A DNA stretch of 64,000 nt from NCBI GenBank assembly GCA_023664345.1, contig JAMPFQ010000015.1, positions 32,130-96,129 on the forward strand. The letters run 5' to 3'. The stretch is from Lachnospiraceae bacterium. Its GTDB lineage: Bacteria; Bacillota; Clostridia; Lachnospirales; Lachnospiraceae. Of the stretch, positions 9,003 to 17,161 are shown piece by piece; positions within the stretch are counted from its first letter, which is position 1, and each line of letters opens with the position of its first letter. The position numbers and the translations under genes are program-made. The notes under the pieces are model-generated. The model was given only the letters and a program-made list of their open reading frames with translations, was not told where the DNA came from and did not search any database.

Positions 9003-9222
9003 CACTCCGTAAGGAGTAAGGACGTTGCCAGAACGGCAGGCGGTTGGCCAAGCACCCGAAAGGGGGTGAGGCGTATGCGGATAACACTACATATCGGACA
9101 GCATACTGTAACGATTGTGATAAAACGTAGAAACCGCCACTCTGCCAAGTGACGGGTTCGGTTTTTGATTCGATTCACTAAACAGGGCTGACCGCATATC
9201 GGCAACGTCCTGTTCTGTTTTT
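9003..9222 (+). ncRNA. Self-contained small structured transcript encoding a 25-residue peptide
   Basis: About 220 nt from a consensus promoter to a terminator (AACAGG / CCTGTT, then CTGTTTTT). The segment GGACGTTGCC (9020-9029) is exactly complementary to GGCAACGTCC (9201-9210), so the ends can fold back on each other around the ORF at 9075. This layout (strong promoter, tiny ORF, fold-back ends, terminator) is like known type I toxin mRNAs, but no antisense RNA promoter could be assigned and no toxin family is recognised. Confidence 0.55.
9075..9152 (+). CDS. 25-residue basic peptide
   Basis: The ORF begins MRITLHIG and ends RNRHSAK. It alternates hydrophobic and polar residues (TLHIGQHTVTIVI), then has a strongly basic tail (KRRNRH). 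A strong GGGGGTGAGG ribosome site lies 5 nt before ATG 9075. It sits inside a transcript with its own promoter and terminator, which argues that it is translated. From memory, similar short peptides recur in other Clostridia genomes, but no function is known to me. It could be a toxin-like peptide, a leader peptide or a signalling peptide. Confidence 0.55.
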   Translation: MRITLHIGQHTVTIVIKRRNRHSAK

Positions 9223-9270
9223 ATTATACTGTAATATCAGATTTTGTCAAGTAAAACAGTTGGAAGAAAT

Positions 9271-9438
9271 AACAGTCCCGGAACGGAAACGCAGAGATCG
9301 GAACAAATTGTCGCAAGCGACAATTGAAAAACAGTCTCGGAACGGAGACGCCCGGAAGAATTTTCAGACGCGTAAGCGGCTGAACAATACTTCCAGAACA
9401 GGGGGCGTCGAAGTGCAGAGATGGAACTGGAATGGGAG
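9271..9438 (+). repeat. Family A leader element, copy 2 with tandem half-copy
   Basis: A short copy (9271-9326) starts AACAGTCCCGGAACG and carries the optional hairpin AATTGTCGC-AA-GCGACAATT. It is followed directly by a full copy (9330-9438). In the full copy GTCTC pairs with GAGAT and GACGCCC pairs with GGGCGTC. The tail GGAACTGGAATGGGAG gives the ribosome site of the NYN gene, whose ATG is at 9445. Confidence 0.75.
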
Positions 9439-9444
9439 AATAAT

Positions 9445-10383
9445 ATGGCAGAAACAACAGAGTTAAATTTGGAGAAAATGCAGCTGGCGGTGCTGATCGA
9501 CGCGGACAACATCAGTTCGAAATACGCCGCTACTATCTTTGAGGAACTGGAAAATTACGGGCTGTCCACCTATCGCCGGATATACGGTAACTGGTCTAAA
9601 AGCAACGGATGGACAGAAGGGATCCTGCTGGAGCATTCCATCATGCCCGTGCAGCAGTTTTCCTACACCACGGGAAAGAATGCCACGGATATGGCCATGG
9701 TCATCGATGCCATGGATATCCTCTACAAAAATAAGGTGCAGGGCTTCTGCCTGGTGACCAGCGACAGTGATTTCACCAGGCTTGCCATGCGGCTTCGGGA
9801 GGAGAATATGTTCGTGCTGGGAATGGGGGAGTCCAAGACACCCCAGGCGCTGACCAGGGCATGCAACAAGTTCATCCACCTGAACCTGGTGGCGGAGCAG
9901 AATAAGAGCGCAGGCGAGACGGAGAGCAGCGCCGATGACCAGAACGTGACTTCCATTGCAGAGGTGAAACAGGTGATACTGACGCTGATCAACCAGGACG
10001 ACGAGGGGCTTGTGGATCTGGCGCAGATCGGAAACCGGTTAAACGAGAAGTTTTCTGATTTTGATGTGCGTAACTATGGTTATTTTAAGCTGAGCACTTT
10101 TATCGGAGAGAAGATTTCCGATATCCAGGTGGTAAAGATCGACAACCAGCTTTACGCCAAAAGGCAGTCCTCCCTGACCAAGGAGGAACTGGAGCGGGAA
10201 ATCTGTCGCATGATCGAAAAGAGCGGCGGCGTCATAGACAATCTCTCCACCCTGAACGACGAACTGCACAAGAGATACCGGCAGCTTGACCTGAAAGAAT
10301 TCGGCTACAGCCGCATCTCCAGCTTCCTGCGCAGCTTAAAGTCGGTGACGGTGCGGGAGAACAAGGTGACGCTGAAAAAGTGA
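9445..10383 (+). CDS. NYN-domain nuclease-like protein with OST-HTH/LOTUS domains
   Basis: 312 residues. The N-terminal NYN (LabA/DUF88, PIN-like) domain spans about 1-145 and shows the acidic residues expected for metal-dependent RNA cleavage: LIDADN (about 14), DMAMVIDAMD (about 83) and VTSDSDF (about 107). Two OST-HTH/LOTUS-like winged-helix modules follow (about 175-245 and 250-310); these bind RNA in other proteins. It is likely an RNA-processing or RNA-surveillance nuclease in the cytoplasm; its targets are unknown. The start is ATG 9445, 6 nt after GGGAG in the family A tail; an upstream in-frame ATG at 9421 lies inside the element and is not used. The rarA gene follows with 17 nt between stop and start. 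Confidence 0.85.
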   Translation: MAETTELNLEKMQLAVLIDADNISSKYAATIFEELENYGLSTYRRIYGNWSKSNGWTEGILLEHSIMPVQQFSYTTGKNATDMAMVIDAMDILYKNKVQGFCLVTSDSDFTRLAMRLREENMFVLGMGESKTPQALTRACNKFIHLNLVAEQNKSAGETESSADDQNVTSIAEVKQVILTLINQDDEGLVDLAQIGNRLNEKFSDFDVRNYGYFKLSTFIGEKISDIQVVKIDNQLYAKRQSSLTKEELEREICRMIEKSGGVIDNLSTLNDELHKRYRQLDLKEFGYSRISSFLRSLKSVTVRENKVTLKK

Positions 10384-10400
10384 CAAGAGGACTGACGGAT

Positions 10401-11744
10401 ATGGATCTGTTTGAATACATGCGGACTACCAATATGGAAAAGGAATCCCCCCTGGCGGCCAGGATGCGTCCCCGGACGCTGGAGGAGGTGGTGGGGCAGG
10501 AGCATATCCTGGGCAAGGATAAGCTGCTGTACCGCGCCATCAAGGCGGATAAGATCAGTTCCATCATCTTTTACGGGCCTCCCGGCACGGGTAAGACCAC
10601 CCTGGCGAAAGTGATCGCCAACACCACCAGCGCGGAATTTACCCAGATCAACGCTACGGTGGCGGGGAAAAAGGATATGGAGGAAGTGGTGGCAAAGGCC
10701 AAAGATATGCAGGGCATGTACGGAAAGCGCACGATCCTGTTCATCGATGAGATCCATCGGTTCAACAAGGGGCAGCAGGATTATCTTCTGCCTTTTGTGG
10801 AGGACGGCACCCTGATTCTGATTGGCGCTACCACGGAGAATCCCTATTTTGAGGTGAACGGGGCGCTGCTCTCCCGTTCCGTGATCTTTGAACTGAAGCC
10901 TCTTCCCGTGGAAAGGGTAAAAGAACTGATCCGCACGGCGGTAAGCGATTCCGAGCGGGGCATGGGGGCGTATGATGCGGTGATCGAGGAGGACGCCCTG
11001 GATTTTTTGGCGGATCTCTCGGGAGGGGATGCCAGGCATGCCCTGAACGCGGTGGAACTGGGGATCATGACCACTGACCGCGGCGGGGACGGCAGGATCC
11101 ATATCACGCTGGAGGTAGCCCAGGAGTGCATCCAGAAGCGGGCGGTGCGCTATGACAAGTCGGGTGACAACCATTATGACACAGTATCCGCCTTTATCAA
11201 GAGTATGCGGGGTTCCGATCCGGATGCGGCAGTGTATTATCTGGCAAGAATGCTGTATGCGGGGGAAAGCGTGACTTTCATTGCCCGCAGGATCATGATC
11301 TGCGCGGCGGAGGATGTGGGAAACGCAGACCCCAACGCGCTGGTGGTGGCCACCAACGCTTCCATGGCGGTGGAGCGGATCGGGATGCCGGAGGCCCAGA
11401 TCATCCTTTCCCAGGCCGTAAGCTATGTGGCCTGCGCTCCCAAGAGCAACGCGGCCTGTATGGCCATCGGCAGCGCCATGCGGACGGTGGAACAGACGGG
11501 GAACCTGCCCATTCCCACCCATCTGCAGGATGCCCATTACAAGGGGGCGGCAAAATTGGGGCACGGCACGGGATACAAATATGCCCACGATTATCCGAAC
11601 CATTACGTGAGACAGCAGTACCTGCCCTATGAACTGAACGGGCAGGAATTCTATAAACCGTCGGGAAACGGATACGAGGCGAAGATACGGGAGCACATGC
11701 AGAAGATCAAGAGGGAGGCGGCGTCAGAACAGCTGCCGGACTAG
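10401..11744 (+). CDS. rarA: Replication-associated recombination protein A (RarA/MgsA)
   Basis: AAA+ ATPase of the clamp-loader family that acts at stalled or damaged replication forks. Visible features are Walker A GPPGTGKTTL (about 57), Walker B ILFIDEIHRFNKGQQD (about 113), sensor 1 GATTENPYFEVN, and a C-terminal tetramerisation domain ending near GYKYAHDYPNHYV. Length is about 447 residues, normal for the family. ATG 10401 (MDLFEY) is preferred because AGAGGA lies about 10 nt upstream; a GTG at 10380 overlapping the previous stop is the alternative. It is probably cotranscribed with the NYN gene. Its last 21 bp overlap the end of the convergent DUF4364 gene. Confidence 0.93.
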   Translation: MDLFEYMRTTNMEKESPLAARMRPRTLEEVVGQEHILGKDKLLYRAIKADKISSIIFYGPPGTGKTTLAKVIANTTSAEFTQINATVAGKKDMEEVVAKAKDMQGMYGKRTILFIDEIHRFNKGQQDYLLPFVEDGTLILIGATTENPYFEVNGALLSRSVIFELKPLPVERVKELIRTAVSDSERGMGAYDAVIEEDALDFLADLSGGDARHALNAVELGIMTTDRGGDGRIHITLEVAQECIQKRAVRYDKSGDNHYDTVSAFIKSMRGSDPDAAVYYLARMLYAGESVTFIARRIMICAAEDVGNADPNALVVATNASMAVERIGMPEAQIILSQAVSYVACAPKSNAACMAIGSAMRTVEQTGNLPIPTHLQDAHYKGAAKLGHGTGYKYAHDYPNHYVRQQYLPYELNGQEFYKPSGNGYEAKIREHMQKIKREAASEQLPD

Positions 11745-12233
11745 AAACTGATAGATCTCCTGGTTCTTTTTCTGCCAGTTATCGCAGATGGCGGACGCGA
11801 TCTCTTCCGAGGGCACGGACAGGGTGATATCCACAAGGCGGATGCCCCTGTCTTTTGCCACGAGATGCGCCTCGTACTCTCCGGAGGTGGATCTGTAATA
11901 ATCTCCCTGTATGGAGATCTCATTGCGCAGGGCGTATTCCTTTTCTTTTAAATAACTGTTGATATCTTCTTTGATCGCTTCGCTGATGTGATTCTCAAAA
12001 AAGCCCAGAGTACTCCGGCCTTCTTCGGTGATGGAAAGCTGGGTGCGGTTCCTTATGGTTTTCGGAGAGAGCATTTGCGCTTCCGTCAGTTCGCTGATGA
12101 CCTGTTGGAGCGTGAGAAAGTTCATGTAATCTTTTTCCAGGATAAAATCGCTGACCTGGGCCGTGGTCATGGAAAAGCTGACGCGGTTCAGCATATAGAG
12201 TACGATCAGTTTATTGATAGTCAGGGAATCCAT
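11724..12233 (-). CDS. DUF4364 winged-helix protein
   Basis: 169 residues, matching the DUF4364 family of Clostridia. The N-terminal 75 residues form a winged-helix-like fold (MTTAQVSDFILEKDYMNFLT), like PadR or MarR proteins; the rest is a small alpha/beta domain (VDITLSVPSEEIASAICDNW). It is possibly a transcription regulator, with unknown targets. It is the last gene of a minus-strand run (malic enzyme, radical SAM, DUF4364). A family A element fills the gap before its start and its tail forms the ribosome site, here a weak GAAAGGCG. The 3' end overlaps rarA by 21 bp. Confidence 0.85.
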   Translation of the reverse strand: MDSLTINKLIVLYMLNRVSFSMTTAQVSDFILEKDYMNFLTLQQVISELTEAQMLSPKTIRNRTQLSITEEGRSTLGFFENHISEAIKEDINSYLKEKEYALRNEISIQGDYYRSTSGEYEAHLVAKDRGIRLVDITLSVPSEEIASAICDNWQKKNQEIYQFLVRQLF

Positions 12234-12243
12234 GATGGTACGC

Positions 12244-12352
12244 CTTTCTATTTTAGTTCCGTCTCTGTACTACAGCACCCATGAGGGGAGGGATTGTTCA
12301 GCCGTGTTCACGTCTGAAAATCCCTCCGGGTGCTTTCGTTCCGAGACTGTGT
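12244..12352 (-). repeat. Family A leader element, copy 3
   Basis: Read on the minus strand it starts CACAGTCTCGGAACG. GTCTC pairs with GAGAC, GCACCC with GGGTGC, and GGAGGGATT with AATCCCTCC, with TTCAG/CTGAA further in. The tail is GGAACTAAAATAGAAAGG. The 5' arm encodes the last residues and stop codon of the radical SAM gene, so the element straddles the junction of two genes. Confidence 0.8.
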
Positions 12353-13381
12353 TTTGCGGCAGCCCTGTGTGGAGCCGCGTTCTTTGAGTTTCCGGTGCAG
12401 GCCGTTCAGTACGCTGCGCTTGTCCGCGCTCCACAGGGGCGCGATCAGTATGTTTTTTGGGCCGTCCCCGGTGACACGGTGCACCACGATATCGGGGGAG
12501 AGCCGTTCCAGACAGTCAGCCGTCAGATCAAGGTATTCTTCCCTTTCCGGAACCCGGAAGTCCTTTCTGGCATAATGTTCAGCCAGGTCGGTGCCTTTCA
12601 GCACATGCAGCAGCTGCAGCTTTATGCCGAAAGGGCGGAGCCGGTCCACATAGGAAATGGTCTCCAGCATCTGCGCCCGGGATTCTCCCGGCAGGAACAG
12701 GATCGTGTGGAGGATGACCGGGATCTCCAGTTTCCGCAGTCTGGCAAAAGCATCCTCGAAACAAGGCAGGTCATATCCTCGTCGGATCGATCGAGCGGTT
12801 GTCTCATGGATGGTCTGCAGGCCCAACTCTATCCAGATGAATTTATCCGGGAAATGGTCTTTCAGAGAGGACAGGAGCGCCAGTACTTCCTCCGGCAGGC
12901 AGTCCGGCCTGGTGGCGATGGAGATACCGCATACTCTGGGCGAGGACAATGTCTGTGAAAAGATCTGTTCCAGATATCCCACAGGGGCGTAGGTGTTCGT
13001 GTAAGCCTGAAAGTACGCGATGATACAGGGGATGTCCCGGGGGAGCGCTGCTTTTTGGGAGAGGAGAGCCTCTCCCTCCGCAAGCTGGTCCGCCACGGAA
13101 CGGCCTGTAGTGGAGACCGCGAACTCGCCGCTTCCGCCCACGCTACAGAAGATACAGCCCCGAGTGCCTTTGGAGCCGTCCCGGTTGGGGCAGGTCATAT
13201 GGGCATTCAGGGCTACTTTATAGCATTTGCGGTGCAGCGTATTCTTACACCATGCGTCCAGGGAGTAATAGGGTTTGCCGTGCCAGTCCCGCATCCGCGC
13301 ATCCGCATCGGAATGCATGGCGATGAGGGCGTGTTCGTCTGCGGAGGCTTTGGGCAGGTTCCTTTCGTGACGCCCGCTCAT
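12308..13381 (-). CDS. TIGR01212-family radical SAM protein (YtqA-like)
   Basis: 357 residues. The cluster-binding motif lies at about 62-80, with cysteines in TCPNRDGSKGTRGCIFCS, the spacing typical of the YtqA/YhcC group. It binds a 4Fe-4S cluster and cleaves S-adenosylmethionine; the group is linked to RNA or translation-related chemistry but the substrate is unsettled. ATG 13381 overlaps the malic enzyme stop by 4 bp, so translational coupling is likely. The C-terminal residues (NESTRRDFQT) are encoded by the inserted family A element, suggesting that the original C-terminus was replaced or extended. Confidence 0.9.
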   Translation of the reverse strand: MSGRHERNLPKASADEHALIAMHSDADARMRDWHGKPYYSLDAWCKNTLHRKCYKVALNAHMTCPNRDGSKGTRGCIFCSVGGSGEFAVSTTGRSVADQLAEGEALLSQKAALPRDIPCIIAYFQAYTNTYAPVGYLEQIFSQTLSSPRVCGISIATRPDCLPEEVLALLSSLKDHFPDKFIWIELGLQTIHETTARSIRRGYDLPCFEDAFARLRKLEIPVILHTILFLPGESRAQMLETISYVDRLRPFGIKLQLLHVLKGTDLAEHYARKDFRVPEREEYLDLTADCLERLSPDIVVHRVTGDGPKNILIAPLWSADKRSVLNGLHRKLKERGSTQGCRKTQSRNESTRRDFQT

Positions 13382-14529
13382 CGGATATGGGACTTCACTG
13401 CCTCGGCCACCAGTTCGGCAACCCTGGGATCGAAAGCCTCGGGCATGATATTGTCTTCGTTTAATTCTTCGTCGGGTACGAGCCCGGCGATGGCCTTTGC
13501 CGCGGCCAGCTTCATCTCCTCTGTGATCTGTGTGGCACGTCCCTCCAGAGCGCCCTTGAAGATACCGGGGAAAGCCACCACGTTGTTGACCTGGTTGGGG
13601 AAATCGCTGCGCCCCGTTCCCACCACCCGGGCGCCTGCGGCTTTGGCCGCATCGGGCATGATCTCAGGAACGGGATTGGCCATGGCGAACAGGATCGCGT
13701 CCTGGTTCATGGATGCCACCATCTTGGGAGTCACGATATTGGGAGCGGAAACGCCTACAAAGATGTCGGCGCCCCTTAAGGCATCCGCCAGGGAGCCTGT
13801 CTCATTGTCCAGGTTGGTGACTTCCGCCATTTTCTGCTGCATCCAGTTCAGCCCCTGAGCAGATCTGGACACGATCCCCATCTTGTCGCACATGACGATG
13901 TTGGGGAACCCATAGGTCAGGAGCAGTCTGGTGATGGCCACGCCGGCGCTGCCTGCTCCGTTTACCACTACTTTACAGTCTTCTTTTTTCTTGTCTACCA
14001 CTTTCAGGGCGTTGATGATCCCGGCCAGGACCACAATGGCAGTACCGTGCTGATCGTCATGGAATACAGGGATATCCAGGGTGGCTTTCAGCCGCTCTTC
14101 GATCTCAAAGCAGCGGGGGGCGGAGATATCCTCCAGATTAATGCCGCCGAACCCGGGAGCCAGCCATGTGACCGCCTTGATGATCTCCTCGGTATCCTGT
14201 GTGTCCAGACAGATGGGGACCGCGTTGACGCCGCCGAATTCCTTGAACAGGACGGCCTTTCCCTCCATGACGGGCATGGCGGCGTGGGGGCCGATATTGC
14301 CAAGGCCCAGGACCGCGCTTCCGTCGGATACCACAGCTACGGTGTTGGCTTTCATGGTATATTTATAAGCCGATTCCCTGTCTTCGGCTATGACTTTGCA
14401 TGGCTCCGCTACGCCGGGGGTATATGCGATGGCCAGATCCTCCCGGGTCCTCACGGGTGTCTTGGATACGGTCTCCAGCTTGCCGTTCCATTGTTCATGC
14501 ATCTTAAGGGCTTTTTCGTTCGTTGTCAT
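13378..14529 (-). CDS. NAD(P)-dependent malic enzyme
   Basis: 383 residues, the length of short bacterial malic enzymes. It converts malate to pyruvate and CO2 with NAD(P)+ reduction. Motifs seen are YTPGVAEPC near the N-terminus (conserved Tyr), the metal-binding segment VFHDDQHGTA (about 163), the dinucleotide-binding GAGSAGVA (about 197) and the C-terminal FPNQVNNVVAFPG. It is soluble and cytoplasmic. It follows a 55-residue gene and precedes the radical SAM gene (4-bp overlap). A consensus promoter at 14779-14807 probably drives the run. Confidence 0.93.
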   Translation of the reverse strand: MTTNEKALKMHEQWNGKLETVSKTPVRTREDLAIAYTPGVAEPCKVIAEDRESAYKYTMKANTVAVVSDGSAVLGLGNIGPHAAMPVMEGKAVLFKEFGGVNAVPICLDTQDTEEIIKAVTWLAPGFGGINLEDISAPRCFEIEERLKATLDIPVFHDDQHGTAIVVLAGIINALKVVDKKKEDCKVVVNGAGSAGVAITRLLLTYGFPNIVMCDKMGIVSRSAQGLNWMQQKMAEVTNLDNETGSLADALRGADIFVGVSAPNIVTPKMVASMNQDAILFAMANPVPEIMPDAAKAAGARVVGTGRSDFPNQVNNVVAFPGIFKGALEGRATQITEEMKLAAAKAIAGLVPDEELNEDNIMPEAFDPRVAELVAEAVKSHIR

Positions 14530-14553
14530 GACAGTACCTCTTTCTTTTATGGG

Positions 14554-14721
14554 TTAAAGAGTGATCTCTTCCACATTGACTCCCAGGGACGATAATTTCG
14601 CCACAGTCAACCGGATCGCATAATCGAGTTCCCTGTTCTCCTGAGTACCGTTTGACTGTTTGATGCGCTGAAGTTCCGCATACCTGTCAATCGTTATTAT
14701 GATAAGTTCTTTATCTGACAT
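14554..14721 (-). CDS. 55-residue unknown protein upstream of malic enzyme
   Basis: Begins MSDKELIIITIDRYAELQ and ends VNVEEITL. It has a short beta-prone start, then a charged helix, and no Cys or membrane segment. A good ribosome site (AAAGGATGG) lies about 7 nt upstream, and a consensus promoter lies 60 nt further upstream. It sits 24 nt before the malic enzyme start on the same strand, so it is probably the first gene of that operon. No family recognised. Confidence 0.65.
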   Translation of the reverse strand: MSDKELIIITIDRYAELQRIKQSNGTQENRELDYAIRLTVAKLSSLGVNVEEITL

Positions 14722-14778
14722 TGTCTGTACCATCCTTTCAACACTTTTTGAAGTTATCCTGTCGGTCGGAACACCATC

Positions 14779-14807
14779 ATTATAGCGGATTAAGCGAAGT
14801 GTGTAAA
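14779..14807 (-). promoter_or_regulatory. Promoter of the malic enzyme operon
   Basis: On the minus strand, -35 TTTACA (14807-14802), 17-bp spacer, -10 TATAAT (14784-14779). Confidence 0.8.
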
Positions 14808-14869
14808 GCCGGAATGGCTTTTCTTAAGGAAAAAGAAAAATAATGCTTCCTATTTTGATAACTTTGTAC

Positions 14870-14875
14870 TATAAT
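14870..14875 (+). promoter_or_regulatory. Probable -10 box for rho
   Basis: TATAAT in an AT-rich stretch, about 140 nt before rho. No good -35 is visible (TTCCTA at the right distance). The roughly 130-nt leader may hold Rho autoregulation signals, but no specific structure was identified. Confidence 0.4.
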
Positions 14876-15013
14876 GTAAACGAGAGCATGATACGTCAAT
14901 CATGAAGTCAAGGAATCACGTCCATGACACATCTTGCCAGTACCCCACCATAAGAGATTTGCGGCGATACATTTTATGGATGGTTTTTACGGCTTTAAAA
15001 TCGGAGGGAATCT

Positions 15014-16528
15014 ATGAGAGAAAAATATGAATCGTTGGCGCTTGTACAGCTGAAAGAACTTGCGAAGGTCCGTGGACTGAAAGGAACTTCAACCATGAAA
15101 AAGGCCGAACTGGTGGAGGCTATGCTGGCAGAGGACGAGAGGCTGAAACAGTTGGAGGAGGCCAAGAGGGAGACGAAGAGTGAGCCTCAGAAAGAGGCAA
15201 AGAGCGAACCTGTCCGCCGTCCGGCACCCAGAAAGCCGGATGCGCCCGCGGCACAGGGGGTACGGAATGAGAGCAATTACCGCGCGGAGGCCAGCAATAC
15301 CCAGCGCAGCGACAGTGCGCCCAGACAGGACGCGGCGCAGACGCCTCGCCCGGCTCGCGTGAACGAAGTATATGATGAGAAGAATTATCCCAAGGAACTG
15401 GACAGCGGCGAAGAGGCCAGCGGGATCCTGGAGGTCATGCCGGACGGTTACGGCTTTATCCGATGTGAAAATTACCTGCCGGGAGACCATGATGTCTATG
15501 TGGCGCCCAGCCAGATTCGCCGCTTTGGATTGAAAACAGGTGATATTTTAAGAGGGAACAAGAGGATCAAGACACAGCAGGAGAAGTTCAGCGCTCTGCT
15601 GTTCATCCGCAGCATCAACGGATATACGATCGAAGAATCTGCAAGACGGATGAATTTTGAGGATATGACCCCGATCTTTCCGGATGAGAGGATCAAGCTG
15701 GAGACGCCCGGGTGCAGCATAGCCATGCGGGCCATGGATCTGGTGAGTCCTGTGGGCAAGGGGCAGAGAGGCATGATCGTATCCCCGCCCAAGGCTGGCA
15801 AGACCACTTTGCTGAAAGAGGTGGCAAAGTCCATCCTGCGCGCCAATCCCCATATGCATATGCTGATCCTGTTGATCGATGAGCGTCCCGAGGAAGTTAC
15901 AGATATCAGGGAGGCCATCGTGGGGGATAATGTGGAAGTGATCTATTCCACTTTTGACGAACTGCCGGAGCATCATAAGAGAGTTTCCGAGATGGTGATC
16001 GAGCGCGCGAAGCGTCTGGTGGAGCATAAGAAAGATGTGGTGATTCTGCTGGACAGCATCACCCGTCTGACCAGGGCGTACAATCTGGTAGTGCCCCCCA
16101 GCGGACGTACTCTTTCCGGAGGTCTGGATCCCGCCGCTCTGCATATGCCCAAGCGGTTCTTCGGTGCGGCAAGGAATATGCGCGAGGGCGGAAGCCTGAC
16201 AATCCTGGCGACGGCTCTGGTGGAGACCGGGAGCAAGATGGATGATGTGGTGTACGAGGAATTTAAGGGAACAGGCAATATGGAGATGGTACTGGATCGC
16301 AAGCTTTCCGAGAAGCGTATCTTCCCTGCCATCGATCTGGCCAAATCCAGCACCAGAAGAGAGGATCTGCTCTTAAACAATGAGGAACTGGATGCCATCA
16401 ATATCATGAGGAAAGCGTTGAACGGGCTGAAGCCTGACGAGGCTACGGATCGTATCCTGGATATGTTTTCCAAGACACGGAATAACAACGAATTTGTCCA
16501 GGTGGTGAAGAAGAATAAATTTATTTAA
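15014..16528 (+). CDS. rho: Transcription termination factor Rho
   Basis: 504 residues, longer than the roughly 420 of E. coli Rho. The order is an N-terminal SAP-like Rho domain (1-40), a low-complexity arm rich in E, K, R, P and A (about 40-130), an RNA-binding cold-shock domain (about 135-200, GYGFIRCENYLPGDHDVYV), and the hexameric RNA-dependent ATPase (about 215-500). Walker A is PPKAGKTTLL (about 258), Walker B is VVILLDSITRL, and the Q/R-loop region GGLDPAALHMPKRFFGAARN is intact. It terminates untranslated transcripts. Disordered arms of this kind are known in Actinobacteria and some Clostridia. The start has GGAGGG six nt upstream. Confidence 0.97.
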   Translation: MREKYESLALVQLKELAKVRGLKGTSTMKKAELVEAMLAEDERLKQLEEAKRETKSEPQKEAKSEPVRRPAPRKPDAPAAQGVRNESNYRAEASNTQRSDSAPRQDAAQTPRPARVNEVYDEKNYPKELDSGEEASGILEVMPDGYGFIRCENYLPGDHDVYVAPSQIRRFGLKTGDILRGNKRIKTQQEKFSALLFIRSINGYTIEESARRMNFEDMTPIFPDERIKLETPGCSIAMRAMDLVSPVGKGQRGMIVSPPKAGKTTLLKEVAKSILRANPHMHMLILLIDERPEEVTDIREAIVGDNVEVIYSTFDELPEHHKRVSEMVIERAKRLVEHKKDVVILLDSITRLTRAYNLVVPPSGRTLSGGLDPAALHMPKRFFGAARNMREGGSLTILATALVETGSKMDDVVYEEFKGTGNMEMVLDRKLSEKRIFPAIDLAKSSTRREDLLLNNEELDAINIMRKALNGLKPDEATDRILDMFSKTRNNNEFVQVVKKNKFI

Positions 16529-16545
16529 AAGTTATGAAAAAGGAC

Positions 16546-16574
16546 TTGCAAGGGTATGATCCATATGTTACAAT
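16546..16574 (+). promoter_or_regulatory. Promoter of rpmE
   Basis: -35 TTGCAA (16546-16551), 17-bp spacer, -10 TACAAT (16569-16574), about 75 nt before the rpmE start. Confidence 0.65.
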
Positions 16575-16652
16575 AATACCGCTGTTTGTGGTTCCATAAG
16601 CAGTGCGGATGAGAACAAACATACATGCAATTATTATAGAGAGGTGAAAGAG

Positions 16653-16853
16653 ATGAAGGAAGGTATCCATCCCCAGTATTATCAGGCAACCGTAACCTGC
16701 AACTGCGGCAATACTTTCGTGACTGGCTCCACAAAGCCTGAGATCCACGTAGAAGTTTGCTCTAAGTGCCATTCGTTCTACACTGGCCAGCAGAAAACAG
16801 CCAGAGCCGATGGACGTATCGAGAAGTTCAACAGGAAATACGGCGTTAAATAA
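16653..16853 (+). CDS. rpmE: Ribosomal protein L31 (zinc-binding type)
   Basis: 66 residues starting [18 protein letters not shown]. Four cysteines (TCNC and EVCSKC) make the zinc ribbon of the C+ form of L31, a 50S component that helps bridge the subunits. ATG 16653 is chosen because AGAGG lies 8-9 nt upstream; the GTG three codons earlier overlaps that site. It is monocistronic, with its own promoter and a terminator 10 nt after the stop. Confidence 0.95.
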   Translation: MKEGIHPQYYQATVTCNCGNTFVTGSTKPEIHVEVCSKCHSFYTGQQKTARADGRIEKFNRKYGVK

Positions 16854-16862
16854 GAAATCAGG

Positions 16863-16894
16863 AAAGGTTGAGATGCTGTATCTCAACCTTTTTT
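16863..16894 (+). terminator. Terminator of rpmE
   Basis: Perfect stem AGGTTGAGAT / ATCTCAACCT with a 5-nt loop, followed by TTTTT. Confidence 0.9.
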
Positions 16895-16902
16895 GCGCGA
16901 AT

Positions 16903-17140
16903 GAGCAGAGTCAGAAGTGCACTCATGCAGATGTCATGCTTGCATGAACAGATGCATGAGTGTGCTTCTGACGAGCAACGCGAACCCGAAAGGCAAAGCC
17001 TTTCGGGTCTGCTCATGAGGACAGCGTGAAGGAAAATCCATGCAGATGTCATGCTTGCATGAACAGATGCATGAGTGTGCTTCTGACGAGCAACGCGAAC
17101 CCGAAAGGCAAAGCCTTTCGGGTCTGCTCATGAGGACAGC
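16903..17140 (+). repeat. Family C element with exact 102-bp tandem duplication
   Basis: The unit 16924-17025 recurs without a mismatch at 17039-17140, separated by 13 bp. Each unit holds the doubled CAGATG core around CATGCTTGCATG, an ACTCATGCA/TGCATGAGT arm and a hairpin CCCGAAAGGC-AAA-GCCTTTCGGG. In the first copy the outer stem is GAGCAGA (16903-16909) with TCTGCTC (17008-17014), matching GGGCAGA/TCTGCCC in the 3.6-kb copy with a compensated base pair. The second copy lacks the 5' strand of that stem. It lies between the rpmE terminator and the DUF1385 gene. Confidence 0.85.
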
Positions 17141-17161
17141 AAAAACAAAAATGGAGGAATC

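Noticed and set aside
16924-17140. Possible CRISPR array
   Set aside because: Only two 102-bp repeats with a 13-bp gap, no spacer-sized unique segments and no cas genes; it is a tandem copy of a structured element.
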